NCBI RefSeq assembly: GCF_947500045.1
Contig: NZ_CANMQQ010000013.1
Location: forward strand, 84,366 to 148,365
Length of the DNA: 64,000 nt
Reading direction: 5' to 3'
DNA from: an uncultured Ruegeria sp.
Lineage (GTDB): Bacteria; Pseudomonadota; Alphaproteobacteria; Rhodobacterales; Rhodobacteraceae
Part shown: positions 52,160 to 60,980 of the stretch, in pieces
Layout of the letters: each line of letters opens with the position of its first letter
How positions within the stretch are numbered: the first letter of the stretch is position 1
Notes under the pieces: generated by a model
Databases searched by the model: none
What the model was told of the DNA's origin: nothing
Seen by the model: only the letters and a program-made list of their open reading frames with translations
Translations under genes and position numbers: made by a program

Positions 52160-53692
52160 TTATCCTTGTTGGTTCGGGTGGTCGGAATCCACCGGCGCCA
52201 TGTTGGGTTCGGGTCTAATCTTGTTCTTGAATTCACCGTAGAGCGTACGGAAATGCAGGATCAGGATCAGCACGATCAGACCAAAAATAATGGCGGCAAT
52301 CGGGCGATCGATGAAGTCCAGCGGGGCCTTCACACGTGCCATCGCACTGCGAAGCTTGGTTTCCATGATTCCGCCCAGAACCATGCCAAGGATGATCGGA
52401 ACGATTGGCAAGTCCAGACGCTTGAGGATCAGTCCAAAGACGCCGAAGCCTGCGGCAATGGCGCAGTCGGTGATCGAGTTGCGCAGGGAATAGACGCCGA
52501 CAAAGGCCAAGGTCAAGATCATAACCCCCAGGAACCGGGTCGGAATTTGAATGATCTTGAGCAGCAGGTTGGTCGAGAACAACAGGAAGACCAGAACGAT
52601 CACGTTCAGCAGGATTAGCGCCATGTAAAGCGCCATTACAAAGTCCATTTGCTGCTCAAAGAGCTGAGGACCGGGGATCACATTATGCACATAGAAGACC
52701 GACAGCATCATTGCGGTCAGCGCTTCGCCGGGAATACCCAGCGCCAGCAATGGGATCATCGCGGCGCCGGGAACAGCGTTGTTTGCCGCTTCAGAGGCCA
52801 CCAGCCCTTCTGGAGAACCATTGCCGAATTTTTCGGGGTCTTTCGAGGTTTTCTGCGCATAAGTGTAGGACAGGAACTGAGAGGTAAACTCACCGGTACC
52901 CGGCACCATGCCCATGACCACGCCGATGCTGGAAGAGACAGTGGCGATGCGTTTTATTCCCAGAAGTTCTTTCAGGCCAGCAAAGATATTGCCGTTGACG
53001 GTCGTATTTTTTGGCGCGTGGTTCTTTTCTAGCAGCAGGAGGAAAGCCTGACTAATTGCAAAAAGACCTAACACTACAACGATCAGATCAATGCCAGATG
53101 CGAGCCAACTTTGATCAAAGGTGAAGCGCCGCGTGTATTTAACCGGCTCCAAACCAACGGTGTTGAGGAAAATCCCGAACGCAGCCAGCATGCCAGCAGC
53201 GAATATCTGTCCGCGGTGCGCCAGTACAACCAGAATGATCCCCAGAAGTGCGGCCAAGAAGATCTCGCGACTTCCAAAATGCGGCGCGATCAGAGCGAGT
53301 ACCGGTGACAGGATCATCAGACAGATGATGGCGAAAACACCGCCAAAGAAAGAAGCAGAATACGCTAGAGACAAGGCGCGATGCCCCTGGCCGCGTTTCG
53401 TCATCGGATAGCCGTCATAGGTGGTTAGCGCATTGACTGCAGTACCTGGCGTATTGATCAGAATTGCAGGAATGGCACCGCCGTACATTGACGATCCATA
53501 AATGCCCAACAAAAGGGTCAGGCCCACGATGGGTTCAAACGAGAATGTTGCAGGTAGCAGGATGGCGATTGCGACAGCCGCACCCACGCCGGGCAGCGCG
53601 CCTATAATGACACCTCCGATTGATCCAATCAGCAGGGCAACAACGACCTGCCATTGCAGCAGAATTGAAATACCAGAGACGAGCGTTTCCAT
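52160..53692 (-). CDS. tctA: TctA large permease of the tripartite tricarboxylate transporter
   Basis: 510 residues, highly hydrophobic with about 11-12 membrane helices. Family motifs GGVIIGALPGVGAAVAIAIL, YGSSMYGGAIPAILINTPGT, GYPMTKRGQGHRAL and GMVPGTGEFTSQFLSYTYAQ (a second copy of the loop) are clear. TctABC are secondary transporters that use a periplasmic binding protein to import organic acids. It lies 10 nt behind tctB and 7 nt ahead of the aldehyde dehydrogenase. The C-terminal residues are hydrophilic. Confidence 0.95.
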   Translation of the reverse strand: METLVSGISILLQWQVVVALLIGSIGGVIIGALPGVGAAVAIAILLPATFSFEPIVGLTLLLGIYGSSMYGGAIPAILINTPGTAVNALTTYDGYPMTKRGQGHRALSLAYSASFFGGVFAIICLMILSPVLALIAPHFGSREIFLAALLGIILVVLAHRGQIFAAGMLAAFGIFLNTVGLEPVKYTRRFTFDQSWLASGIDLIVVVLGLFAISQAFLLLLEKNHAPKNTTVNGNIFAGLKELLGIKRIATVSSSIGVVMGMVPGTGEFTSQFLSYTYAQKTSKDPEKFGNGSPEGLVASEAANNAVPGAAMIPLLALGIPGEALTAMMLSVFYVHNVIPGPQLFEQQMDFVMALYMALILLNVIVLVFLLFSTNLLLKIIQIPTRFLGVMILTLAFVGVYSLRNSITDCAIAAGFGVFGLILKRLDLPIVPIILGMVLGGIMETKLRSAMARVKAPLDFIDRPIAAIIFGLIVLILILHFRTLYGEFKNKIRPEPNMAPVDSDHPNQQG

Positions 53693-53702
53693 CGTGGATC
53701 CC

Positions 53703-54239
53703 TTACAGATAGGTCAACGCAAAAGCGCGGATGGTTTCTGGGAAATGTTCGTAGATTGCACCCGCAGGGATTTTCACCTGTAGAAAGGCGCGGAACACGA
53801 TGGTGACAACAAAGCCAAAAGCTGCAGCTATCGCGATGGTGCTTGCGCCGCGAAAACCAGCGCGCAGGGTCAAGAACACCGCGAACAGCATGGTTGAGGG
53901 CAGATACCCAAGTTTCGGCACCAGCATTACGTAAATCAGGAAGTAAGCCACATATTCGAACGAACGCGCCCAGAATCCCACCTCGGCCCAACGGCCGCTG
54001 ATTCTTTCCGACATCACCGAACTCAGCCAATGCAGGAAGCTGAAGATGACCATCATCCAGAGCGCAACGGTGGGCCAAAGCCCGGGTTGTGCAAACCATT
54101 TGGTCCGCTTGACGACCTTGGTCTGTTCACCCAACTGGGAAAGAAGAAAAACAGAAAAGACTAGAAACAAGACGGCAAAGACGACATCGCCGGGTCTACG
54201 ATACCTTTGGAACATGTCCTGTAGTGTTTTTGCGATCAT
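53703..54239 (-). CDS. tctB: TctB small membrane subunit
   Basis: 178 residues with about four membrane helices (VVFAVLFLVFSVFLLSQLG, PTVALWMMVIFSFLHWL, SFEYVAYFLIYVMLVPKLGY, AIAAAFGFVVTIVFRAFLQV). The pattern and small size between tctC and tctA identify TctB. It stands 58 nt downstream of tctC, with a terminator-like hairpin in between that would lower its expression relative to the binding protein. Confidence 0.9.
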   Translation of the reverse strand: MIAKTLQDMFQRYRRPGDVVFAVLFLVFSVFLLSQLGEQTKVVKRTKWFAQPGLWPTVALWMMVIFSFLHWLSSVMSERISGRWAEVGFWARSFEYVAYFLIYVMLVPKLGYLPSTMLFAVFLTLRAGFRGASTIAIAAAFGFVVTIVFRAFLQVKIPAGAIYEHFPETIRAFALTYL

Positions 54240-54256
54240 TCTTGCCTCCTCCCACT

Positions 54257-54285
54257 AAAAAAGACGCGGAGAGTTTCCCCGCGCC
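54257..54285 (-). terminator. Intrinsic terminator between tctC and tctB
   Basis: Read on the minus strand, GGCGCGG pairs with CCGCGTC (one G-U) around a nine-base loop and is followed by six T. It lies 13 nt after the tctC stop and 18 nt before the tctB start. Partial termination here would give more binding protein than permease. Confidence 0.7.
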
Positions 54286-54297
54286 CCGATCCGGAAC

Positions 54298-55227
54298 CTA
54301 TTCGCCCAGAATTTCTGAGATCTTGCCGATCGTCTGTGTGTCGGCTTCGATCTGTGCAGTCGACTCCTCAGCATTCTGCCAGTAGATCAGAACACCGGTT
54401 TCGCCAATCAGGTTCTGTGCCTTTTCAGACTGCAGGGCCTTCTGAGCGGCGGCTGCGATCTTTTCGCGTGCATCCGCAGGCACATCTTTATGAACGAAGA
54501 GACCATTCCAAAGCGCCAGGTTCAGCTCTGGGTGCAACTCAGCCACAGTTGGAGAGTCTGGGGTCAGACCAATACGCTCGTTGCCTATGGTGGCCAGAAT
54601 GTTGACCTTGTCCAAGCAGGGGAGGATCAGCTGTAGGGTGGAGTTGATGACATCAACATCACCGGACGCCAGGGTGTTGCAATCCAGAGCATCAAATGCC
54701 GCTTCGCTTGCGAAGTCAAAGCCGGACTGGATCGCCGCAGCGAAAGTCACTTGTGTTGGTGGGAGGAATGAACCGAAGTGACCCAGCGCCACATCGTTGT
54801 CCTTGCCGTGTGCGACAAGTTCTTCCCAGTTCTGGAACGCCGCATCTTTGCTGGACGCGATCACGAACGGATAGGTCATGAAAATGCCGATCGGCTCGAA
54901 CGGGTTCGGGCTCAGCTCTGGGATGCCAATTTCAGGACCGCCGATAGGAACATCAGTTACGAAAGAGCCAACGGTGTAACCGTCCGCAGCTGCTGTAGCC
55001 ACTTCAACAGCGCCAGGGAATGGACCGCCGCCGCCGCCGGGCTTGTTAACAACTGCCGCAGGAACACCATACATCGCCTGAAACTCATCTGCGATCATCC
55101 GGGTAAGGACGTCCTCCAGATCGCCCGGAGGCCACGGAACAACGAACGAAACCGGTTTTTCTGGATATTCGGCCATGGCCGCCGTTGCAGAGACAGCAAT
55201 TGCAGTAGCCGCGAGGAACTTTTTCAT
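54298..55227 (-). CDS. tctC: TctC periplasmic substrate-binding protein (Bug family)
   Basis: 309 residues with a cleavable signal peptide (FLAATAIAVSATAAMA). The mature start YPEKPVSFVVPWPPGDLEDV is the TctC/Bug family opening, followed by VVNKPGGGGGPFPGAVEVAT and YTVGSFVTDVPIGG. It captures the ligand in the periplasm for TctAB. In place of the usual G-G-P/G-T-D loop the ligand site has WPPGDLEDVLTRM, so the ligand could be unusual. AGGGAGG stands before the ATG. It is divergent from iclR and preceded by a promoter with operator-like repeats. Confidence 0.93.
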   Translation of the reverse strand: MKKFLAATAIAVSATAAMAEYPEKPVSFVVPWPPGDLEDVLTRMIADEFQAMYGVPAAVVNKPGGGGGPFPGAVEVATAAADGYTVGSFVTDVPIGGPEIGIPELSPNPFEPIGIFMTYPFVIASSKDAAFQNWEELVAHGKDNDVALGHFGSFLPPTQVTFAAAIQSGFDFASEAAFDALDCNTLASGDVDVINSTLQLILPCLDKVNILATIGNERIGLTPDSPTVAELHPELNLALWNGLFVHKDVPADAREKIAAAAQKALQSEKAQNLIGETGVLIYWQNAEESTAQIEADTQTIGKISEILGE

Positions 55228-55245
55228 TTACACCTCCCTAAGGGT

Positions 55246-55262
55246 GGTTCATTATGTGAACC
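55246..55262. promoter_or_regulatory. Candidate IclR-type operator
   Basis: GGTTCATTATGTGAACC: six-base arms with a five-base spacer, close to the GTTCGATAATCGCAC type of site bound by IclR-family PcaR/PobR. It lies just downstream of the predicted tctC transcription start, where a bound IclR protein would block transcription. Confidence 0.5.
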
Positions 55263-55269
55263 GTTACAA

Positions 55270-55306
55270 CAATATTAATATTGCTTTGTTAAGCGTTATC
55301 TGTCAA
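55270..55306 (-). promoter_or_regulatory. tctC promoter with a 14-nt palindrome
   Basis: On the minus strand a perfect -35 TTGACA (55306-55301) is followed after 17 nt by a weak -10 CAATAT (55283-55278). The -10 sits in the fully self-complementary CAATATTAATATTG at 55270-55283, a second possible regulator site. Confidence 0.5.
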
Positions 55307-55334
55307 GTATTCCTTGACTTCAGAGGGAGGCGAA

Positions 55335-56111
55335 ATGGGAACTGCTCTCAAGGCATTGCGAATGCTGGATTTATTCTCCAACTCACGTCCAGAAATTGGG
55401 CTGAGTCAATTCGCGCGCTTATCGGGGCACAACAAGGCAACAGTCCTCAGACACCTGCGTGCGCTGGAAGAATTTGGCCTGGTGGAGCAAAATCCTCATT
55501 CCAAGACTTACGCCATTGGGCCCGCGGCTTTGCGTCTGGCTTCTCTGCGAGAAATTGCCCGCCCTAACATCGAAAGTGCTCGTCAAAAAATGCATGAAGC
55601 GATGCAGAAGACCGGAGAAAGCCTGCATCTTTCGCTGCTTGAAAAAGGCGTGCTGCAGACAGCTTTGGTGGTTGAAACAACAAAGCATAGCGTGCGTGTC
55701 AGCCTCAATCCTGGCGAGGCCATTCCGCTAAACGCGACAGCTTCTGGCATGTGTATCTTGGGATTTGGACCTGCTGAACTCTTGGAGCAGATTGGCAAAC
55801 AACCGCAACACAAGTTCACCGAGACCACCTTGACTGACCCTGATCAGATTCTCGCGCGCGTTGCCGATGTTCGTGATGCTGGTTGGGCTTGTAGCAAAGG
55901 AAGTTACGAAGACGGAGTCTTTGGCTTTGCAACACCTTTTTTTGGTATTGATCAGGTCGCGATCGGTACGATTGCTGTCGCCATTCCCGAAACCCGAGCG
56001 ACAGACGACCGCCGTCCTGCCGTCTTGACTGAACTCTCTTCTCTCTCTCGGGATTTGACCGCGATATTCGGCGGTCAAGCTCCCGATTCATTTCCAACTG
56101 CATTCCACTAG
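55335..56111 (+). CDS. IclR-family transcriptional regulator
   Basis: 258 residues from ATG 55335, preceded by GAGGGAGG; a TTG 21 nt upstream is in frame. N-terminal winged helix (about 1-65: ALKALRMLDLFSNSRPEIGL, HNKATVLRHLRALEEFGLVE) and a C-terminal effector domain (GESLHLSLLEKGVLQTALVV, IPLNATASGMCILGFGP, DAGWACSKGSYEDGVFGFAT). IclR proteins respond to small carboxylates and control catabolic operons. It is divergent from tctC, adjacent to the likely operator, and its last base overlaps the region upstream of the aminotransferase gene. Confidence 0.93.
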   Translation: MGTALKALRMLDLFSNSRPEIGLSQFARLSGHNKATVLRHLRALEEFGLVEQNPHSKTYAIGPAALRLASLREIARPNIESARQKMHEAMQKTGESLHLSLLEKGVLQTALVVETTKHSVRVSLNPGEAIPLNATASGMCILGFGPAELLEQIGKQPQHKFTETTLTDPDQILARVADVRDAGWACSKGSYEDGVFGFATPFFGIDQVAIGTIAVAIPETRATDDRRPAVLTELSSLSRDLTAIFGGQAPDSFPTAFH

Positions 56112-56158
56112 TGCGCCAAAAAAGCACTTGGGTGGTCGAACAATCCGGAGACCGTGAC

Positions 56159-57511
56159 ATGAAAGACTCCAACTTTCTGAAGGAAAACAATGCCCGCCAT
56201 TTCTGGCACCCAATGGCACATCCCGCTGACAGCCAGAAGAATCCGCCGGTTATCCTCACCGGTGGTGAGGGTGTCAGTATTGTCGATATTGATGGCCATA
56301 AGACCATCGACGCTGTTGGTGGTCTGTGGAACGTGAATCTGGGATACTCTTGCGAGCCAGTCAAACAGGCGATTGCCGATCAGCTGAACGCCCTGCCTTA
56401 TTATTCTACCTTCCGCGGCACCAGCAACGACAAGGCGATCGAGCTGTCTTATGAATTGGCGCAGTTTTTTGCTCCGGATGGGCTCACGCGTGCGTTCTTT
56501 ACCTCCGGTGGCTCGGATTCAGTCGAAATCGCGCTGAAATTGGCGCGTCAGTATCATAAGGTGCGCGGTGAACACGGCCGCACCAAATTCATAAGTCTGA
56601 AGCAGGGTTATCACGGCACCCACTTCGCCGCTGCTTCGGTGAACGGCAATCAGAAGTTCCGTGCTGCCTATGAGCCGATGATGCCGGGTTGTTTCCACAT
56701 CCCAGCCCCATGGGCATATCGGAATCCATTTGACGAAACCAATCCAGAGCGTTTGGCACAGCTTTGCGTCAAAGCTCTGGAAGCCGAAATTGCCTTCCAA
56801 GGCGCGAACACCGTCGCGGCCTTCATAATGGAGCCGGTCCTTGGCGCGGGTGGTGTTATACCTCCACACAAAAGCTTCATGCCAATGGTGCGTGAAGTAT
56901 GCTCCAAACACGGTGTTCTGCTGATTTCAGATGAAATCATCACCGCCTTCGGTCGCACTGGCAGCGAAAGCGGCGCGCGTCATTGGGGGGTGCAGTCAGA
57001 TATTCTGACTACCGCCAAAGCAATCACGAACGGATTCTTCCCATTTGGCGCGACCATGATTTCCGGAGCGGTTGCGGAAGTGTTCGAAAGCGACACAACC
57101 GGAAAGGCGTCCATTGATCAGGGTTACACCTACTCGGGGCACCCGGTTGGCGCAGCAGCAGCTCTGGCAGCGCTGTCAGAGATCAACCGCCTGAAAGTCT
57201 GGGAAAACGCCGGTGCGCGTGGGGCAGAACTGTTTGCCGGGCTCAAGAAGTTGGCCGAAAAACATGAAGTGATAGGCGATGTGCGTGGGGGCGAGGGGCT
57301 GATGTGTGCGCTGGAACTGGTATCTGATCGTACCACCAAAACACCGATTGCCAGACATCTCCCACTTCAGGTTCAGAAGGCTGCATATGAAGATGGCGTG
57401 ATGGTGCGGGTGTCGGGCAACAATATCATTTTGTCACCACCTCTGGTGATCACATCCGATGATGTCGCCAAGATTCTGTCCGCGCTGGATACCGGCCTCG
57501 GAAGTTTGTAA
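56159..57511 (+). CDS. Class III (omega-amino acid) aminotransferase, PLP-dependent
   Basis: 450 residues from ATG 56159 with CCGGAG upstream; the frame is open 48 nt further back. Fold-type I class III features: NARHFWHPMAHPADSQKNPP, GLWNVNLGYSCEPVKQAIAD, FTSGGSDSVEIALKLARQY, YHGTHFAAASVNG, ISDEIITAFGRTGSESGARH and the Schiff-base Lys in TTAKAITNGFFPFGATMIS. It transfers amino groups, typically from beta-alanine, GABA or other omega-amines to pyruvate. It follows iclR after 47 nt, so the pair may share a transcript; it would feed an aldehyde to the dehydrogenases of this locus. Confidence 0.92.
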   Translation: MKDSNFLKENNARHFWHPMAHPADSQKNPPVILTGGEGVSIVDIDGHKTIDAVGGLWNVNLGYSCEPVKQAIADQLNALPYYSTFRGTSNDKAIELSYELAQFFAPDGLTRAFFTSGGSDSVEIALKLARQYHKVRGEHGRTKFISLKQGYHGTHFAAASVNGNQKFRAAYEPMMPGCFHIPAPWAYRNPFDETNPERLAQLCVKALEAEIAFQGANTVAAFIMEPVLGAGGVIPPHKSFMPMVREVCSKHGVLLISDEIITAFGRTGSESGARHWGVQSDILTTAKAITNGFFPFGATMISGAVAEVFESDTTGKASIDQGYTYSGHPVGAAAALAALSEINRLKVWENAGARGAELFAGLKKLAEKHEVIGDVRGGEGLMCALELVSDRTTKTPIARHLPLQVQKAAYEDGVMVRVSGNNIILSPPLVITSDDVAKILSALDTGLGSL

Positions 57512-57825
57512 GATCTGGGGATGTGTCACGAAGATCAAGAGCTGGCCTTCGCCTAACAACACCGATCGCCTATCACTCACAGCACCTGCGGGCGTCGACA
57601 GTCAAAGCATTGCGACAGAACCACAAGTGCGTCCAGTCCTAGCTTAGCGCCGTATTCTGTACTCAACCGAAGTCGACCCCAATGTGCTCTCTCAAGTTAT
57701 TAACCAGTCGCATGCGTTGCCGAACTAGAAATTCTCTGGCCCGGGTTGCGATCATAGCCGTGTATGCCTTTTGGCAAATCGCAACGACAACACTGCCCTT
57801 TCGCCCCATGTTTCGTGGTTTCTAT
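57512..57825. other. Gene-free stretch
   Basis: No ORF with family character or ribosome-binding site was found between the aminotransferase stop and the terminator of the convergent solenoid gene. Confidence 0.5.
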
Positions 57826-57857
57826 AAACACAAAGACCCGGGCAATCGCCCGGGTCT
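57826..57857 (-). terminator. Intrinsic terminator of the beta-solenoid/RTX gene
   Basis: A perfect 10-bp stem (AGACCCGGGC and its complement at 57834-57843 and 57848-57857) with a four-base loop. On the minus strand it is followed by TTTGTGTTT, 30 nt after the stop codon of the gene at 57887. Confidence 0.75.
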
Positions 57858-57886
57858 CATAGTGTATTGTCAGATTAAGCAGATGC

Positions 57887-60184
57887 TCAGAACAGAAAGT
57901 CGGCTTCGTCGATCTGGCTAACGCTGATGTCCGCCAAACGCACCAGGTCACCGGTTTCAAGGTCAAGATCGATTACTGTGTCAGCACCGTCCTGACGGGC
58001 CGCCGCTGCGGCTTCTGCTCCGTCGGTGAAAAAGTCCGAAACATCGAGCAGGTCGAACCCATTCTGGAAGTCCCGCACCGTGTCTTCGTTGGTGCCCAAC
58101 CGGAAGACAAAGGTATCAGCCCCACCGCCACCAGTCAGATCGTCGTTACCAGTGCCGCCATCAAGAATGTCAGAACCATCCCCCAGAACAATCAGGTCTT
58201 CGCCACCATTGCCGTGGACTTCACCATTAACGGTGCCGTTGGCGCCGTTAAAAACATCGTTTTCCTGGCTGAGCAAGACATTGCCGTTAAGTGTACCTTC
58301 GTTATTCACCACGATACGCGACGCGGCATCAATCGACGCCTCACCGCCGGTGATGGTGCCAGTGGCCAGATTATTGATCGCTCCGGTCACCCTACCGTTG
58401 ATATCAAGGCCGATTTGTTCCCCGGTGATGGTTTCGTAATTGTTGATGTTACCGTCGAGAACATTGTTGCTGTTGATACTTATACCGTCGGAAAGGACGC
58501 CGGAAATCGCGCCATAATTGTTGATGTTACCGGTTAAGGTACCACCTCCAGAGATATTGAGTGCATTTTCGCCAGTGCTGGTAATTGTACCATGGTTGTT
58601 GATATCACCCGTCCCCTCATCGATTGAAACACCATCGGATGAGGCCGTGATCAGACCATAGTTCGTAAAATTGCCCTCCAATACGTCGAGAGAAACACCA
58701 ATGCCGTCACCGCCCGTGATTTCGCCGGAATTCTCGAAATTCCCGTCCAGAAGACCCAGAACCTGAACACCGGCAAAATTCTCAGACCCGATGTTGCCGC
58801 GATTGATGATATCGCCGACCACCTCAACGTCGCGGCCGATCTCGACCCCCCCCAAATTGGCTTCGATGTTGCCGGTGTTGACAATGTCACCCTTGAAGGT
58901 CGTGGTGCCCTCATCCGCGCCGCTAAACACCAGAATGCCTTCACCACTACTACCGCGGCCGAAGATGGTGCCGTAGTTGGTAATCGAGGCATTGACCACA
59001 TCACCAGCAAAGCTGCCTGTTTGCAATGAAATGCCAACACCTTCGTTGCCTTCACCGGCATCAATCACTCCGCGGCGATAGTTGACAATGTTATAGTCGT
59101 CGGCTGTCGCGTCGGAATAGACCGTGCCGTTGCGCTGGTTATCGGTGCCCAAGATACTGCCAAAGTTGTGCAGATCCACACCGGTTCCGTCGATGTTGAC
59201 CGCCCGGCTACCGGATTGAATAACGCCATAGTTTTTGACCGTGGCGTCATGCGCGGCGTCGCCAAAGTAAAGGCCGTTGTTGGCACCATCGATCAGGCCG
59301 CGGCGGCCGTTGACGATCGTACCATCAAAAGAAAGACCATCTGAGATGCGCACAGCCGAAGTTGGGCCAACACCGCTCTCGGACAGAATCTTGCCCGAGT
59401 TGTAGATGTTGCCCTTGAACGTGGTGCCACCACCCTCAGCCCCTGAGAATAGCCGGATACCGTCACCTGCCAAACCGCTGGAAGCATCAGCCTGACCACG
59501 GCCCTGGATAGTGCCCCTATTGGAAATGGAGGCAGTAACCACGTCACCGTCAAAGCTGCCGGTCTGCAGAGCAATGCCCGCGCCGTTGTTGCCTTCGCCT
59601 GCATCAATCTCGGCATTTCGGCCATTCCAGATGCTGAAGTTATCTGCCGAGCCATCGGAATAGATCGTGCCGTTGCGCTGGTCGCCGGTGCCTTGGATCT
59701 TGCCGTAGTTCTCGACTTTGATACCGTCGCCACCGATGTTCACTGCGCGACTGTCGCTCTGCACGGTGCCATGGTTTGTGAGGCGCCCGGAAGACTCCCC
59801 GCCGTTGGCGAAGCTCACGCCCGTATTTCCGCCATCAATCAGACCAGAGTTCCGGATGTTGGTGTGTGCGCCAGAGATATCGACCGCTGTGTTGGCTTCG
59901 TCAGCGCGGATCTCCCCGTGTTTGCGGTTATTGACAGTGACCTTGTCGCCCTCGACGCTGATCGTGCTGCTGTCATCAGAGGCGGCTGTCCCCGCATTGC
60001 GAAATGATACGCGGTCGTCAACAATGTCCAGAACCGGCGCGCCTTCGACCAAAGCGGTGTCGCCCTTGTTGAGCACGAAACGCTGACCGTCGAACTTACT
60101 GCTCACGGATTCATCAGTGCCATCCTCGATGACAGTTCTTTGCCGCCCTTGGAACGACCGCAGAAAAAAACCAAAAATACTCAT
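57887..60184 (-). CDS. Repeat-rich beta-solenoid protein with C-terminal RTX-type calcium-binding tail
   Basis: 765 residues from ATG 60184, with AAGGAAA upstream. Residues about 75-640 consist of short units of the form N-x-G-x-I (TNHGTVQ, ENYGKIQG, SNRGTIQG, NNYGAISG), predicting a right-handed beta-solenoid. A block of about 110 residues occurs twice (about 137-260 and 316-425; for example QRNGTIYSDGSADNFSIWN and QRNGTVYSDATADDYNIVN). Near 655-690 are RTX-like nonapeptides (GDGSDILDGGTGNDDLTGGG) and TFVFRLGTNEDTVRDFQNGF, as in proteins exported by type I secretion. No N-terminal signal peptide is seen, consistent with a C-terminal signal. Probably a surface adhesin or matrix protein; no transporter genes lie nearby. 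Confidence 0.85.
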   Translation of the reverse strand: MSIFGFFLRSFQGRQRTVIEDGTDESVSSKFDGQRFVLNKGDTALVEGAPVLDIVDDRVSFRNAGTAASDDSSTISVEGDKVTVNNRKHGEIRADEANTAVDISGAHTNIRNSGLIDGGNTGVSFANGGESSGRLTNHGTVQSDSRAVNIGGDGIKVENYGKIQGTGDQRNGTIYSDGSADNFSIWNGRNAEIDAGEGNNGAGIALQTGSFDGDVVTASISNRGTIQGRGQADASSGLAGDGIRLFSGAEGGGTTFKGNIYNSGKILSESGVGPTSAVRISDGLSFDGTIVNGRRGLIDGANNGLYFGDAAHDATVKNYGVIQSGSRAVNIDGTGVDLHNFGSILGTDNQRNGTVYSDATADDYNIVNYRRGVIDAGEGNEGVGISLQTGSFAGDVVNASITNYGTIFGRGSSGEGILVFSGADEGTTTFKGDIVNTGNIEANLGGVEIGRDVEVVGDIINRGNIGSENFAGVQVLGLLDGNFENSGEITGGDGIGVSLDVLEGNFTNYGLITASSDGVSIDEGTGDINNHGTITSTGENALNISGGGTLTGNINNYGAISGVLSDGISINSNNVLDGNINNYETITGEQIGLDINGRVTGAINNLATGTITGGEASIDAASRIVVNNEGTLNGNVLLSQENDVFNGANGTVNGEVHGNGGEDLIVLGDGSDILDGGTGNDDLTGGGGADTFVFRLGTNEDTVRDFQNGFDLLDVSDFFTDGAEAAAAARQDGADTVIDLDLETGDLVRLADISVSQIDEADFLF

Positions 60185-60187
60185 CAC

Positions 60188-60980
60188 AGTTTCCTTTTGA
60201 ATGTTGTGTCAGGGCCCGACCCGCTGATTTTCTCGTATGGATTAGACCCTGACTGGATTGCCTCTCGTTTGCGCAGAAAGAGCATTGATCAAACGCACCA
60301 AGGCCCTCGACCGGCGCATCGGCGTCGGCCGTTCCCGAACTTCTGCGATGTACGAACCGGCCTTGTCACAAGCCGAGCCGTCCTACGCGTCAGTGGGTTC
60401 CTTGGAACCAAGCGTCAAAGTAATAAATCTCCCCTACCTGCTCATGCCAGAGGCCTAGTTGTCGGCGAGGAAGAACAGTTCACCGACGCATCTCAATATG
60501 GCGCGGAATAGCAGATCGCTCTAATAAAGATGCTGTGAAACTGTGAGAGCAAAACGTCAACCAGAAGCGAGATAATCCGATATTGAAGGCAAAAGCACTG
60601 GGGCAAATATTATGCTAAAGCAAGCTCTGCCGCAGACTTTTGGCTGCTGACGCAGTTGAGTTTTGCGCGTGATGGAGGCGTGAGGCTATCTCTGCCGAGC
60701 CGTTAACAAATACGGCAAAACGCTCGGTATCATGCATTCACGGCGTCGAAATAAGCTCACTGCCAACAATATTCTGCGCCCGAAGGCTGGAGGGCAATAG
60801 CATCCAACGAAAGAGCGTTATCGACAAGAGCGGCGACCATCGGCCATCGGTAGGTGCGGGGCCTGCGTCTGAGATACGTGATAGGCTCACCATTGTGTGC
60901 AGTTGCGCAAGAGATGAACGCTGAGAGGCCCAAGCGGAAGAGGTTCGTATTGGTAAACAGTACCTAGGCGTTTCGCTCAC
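60188..60980. other. 793 nt without a recognisable gene
   Basis: Several short open frames occur on both strands but none shows a family motif, conserved-looking composition or ribosome-binding site. A small palindrome GGTTCCTTGGAACC lies at 60396-60409. The stretch may hold the promoter of the solenoid gene at its left edge and decayed sequence elsewhere. Confidence 0.5.

Noticed and set aside
60140..60511. 123-residue plus-strand frame beside the solenoid gene start
   Set aside because: No recognisable motif, begins inside the solenoid gene on the other strand and has no good start signal.
60738..60980. 80-residue minus-strand frame after the CadC-type regulator
   Set aside because: No family features, and composition is not clearly coding.
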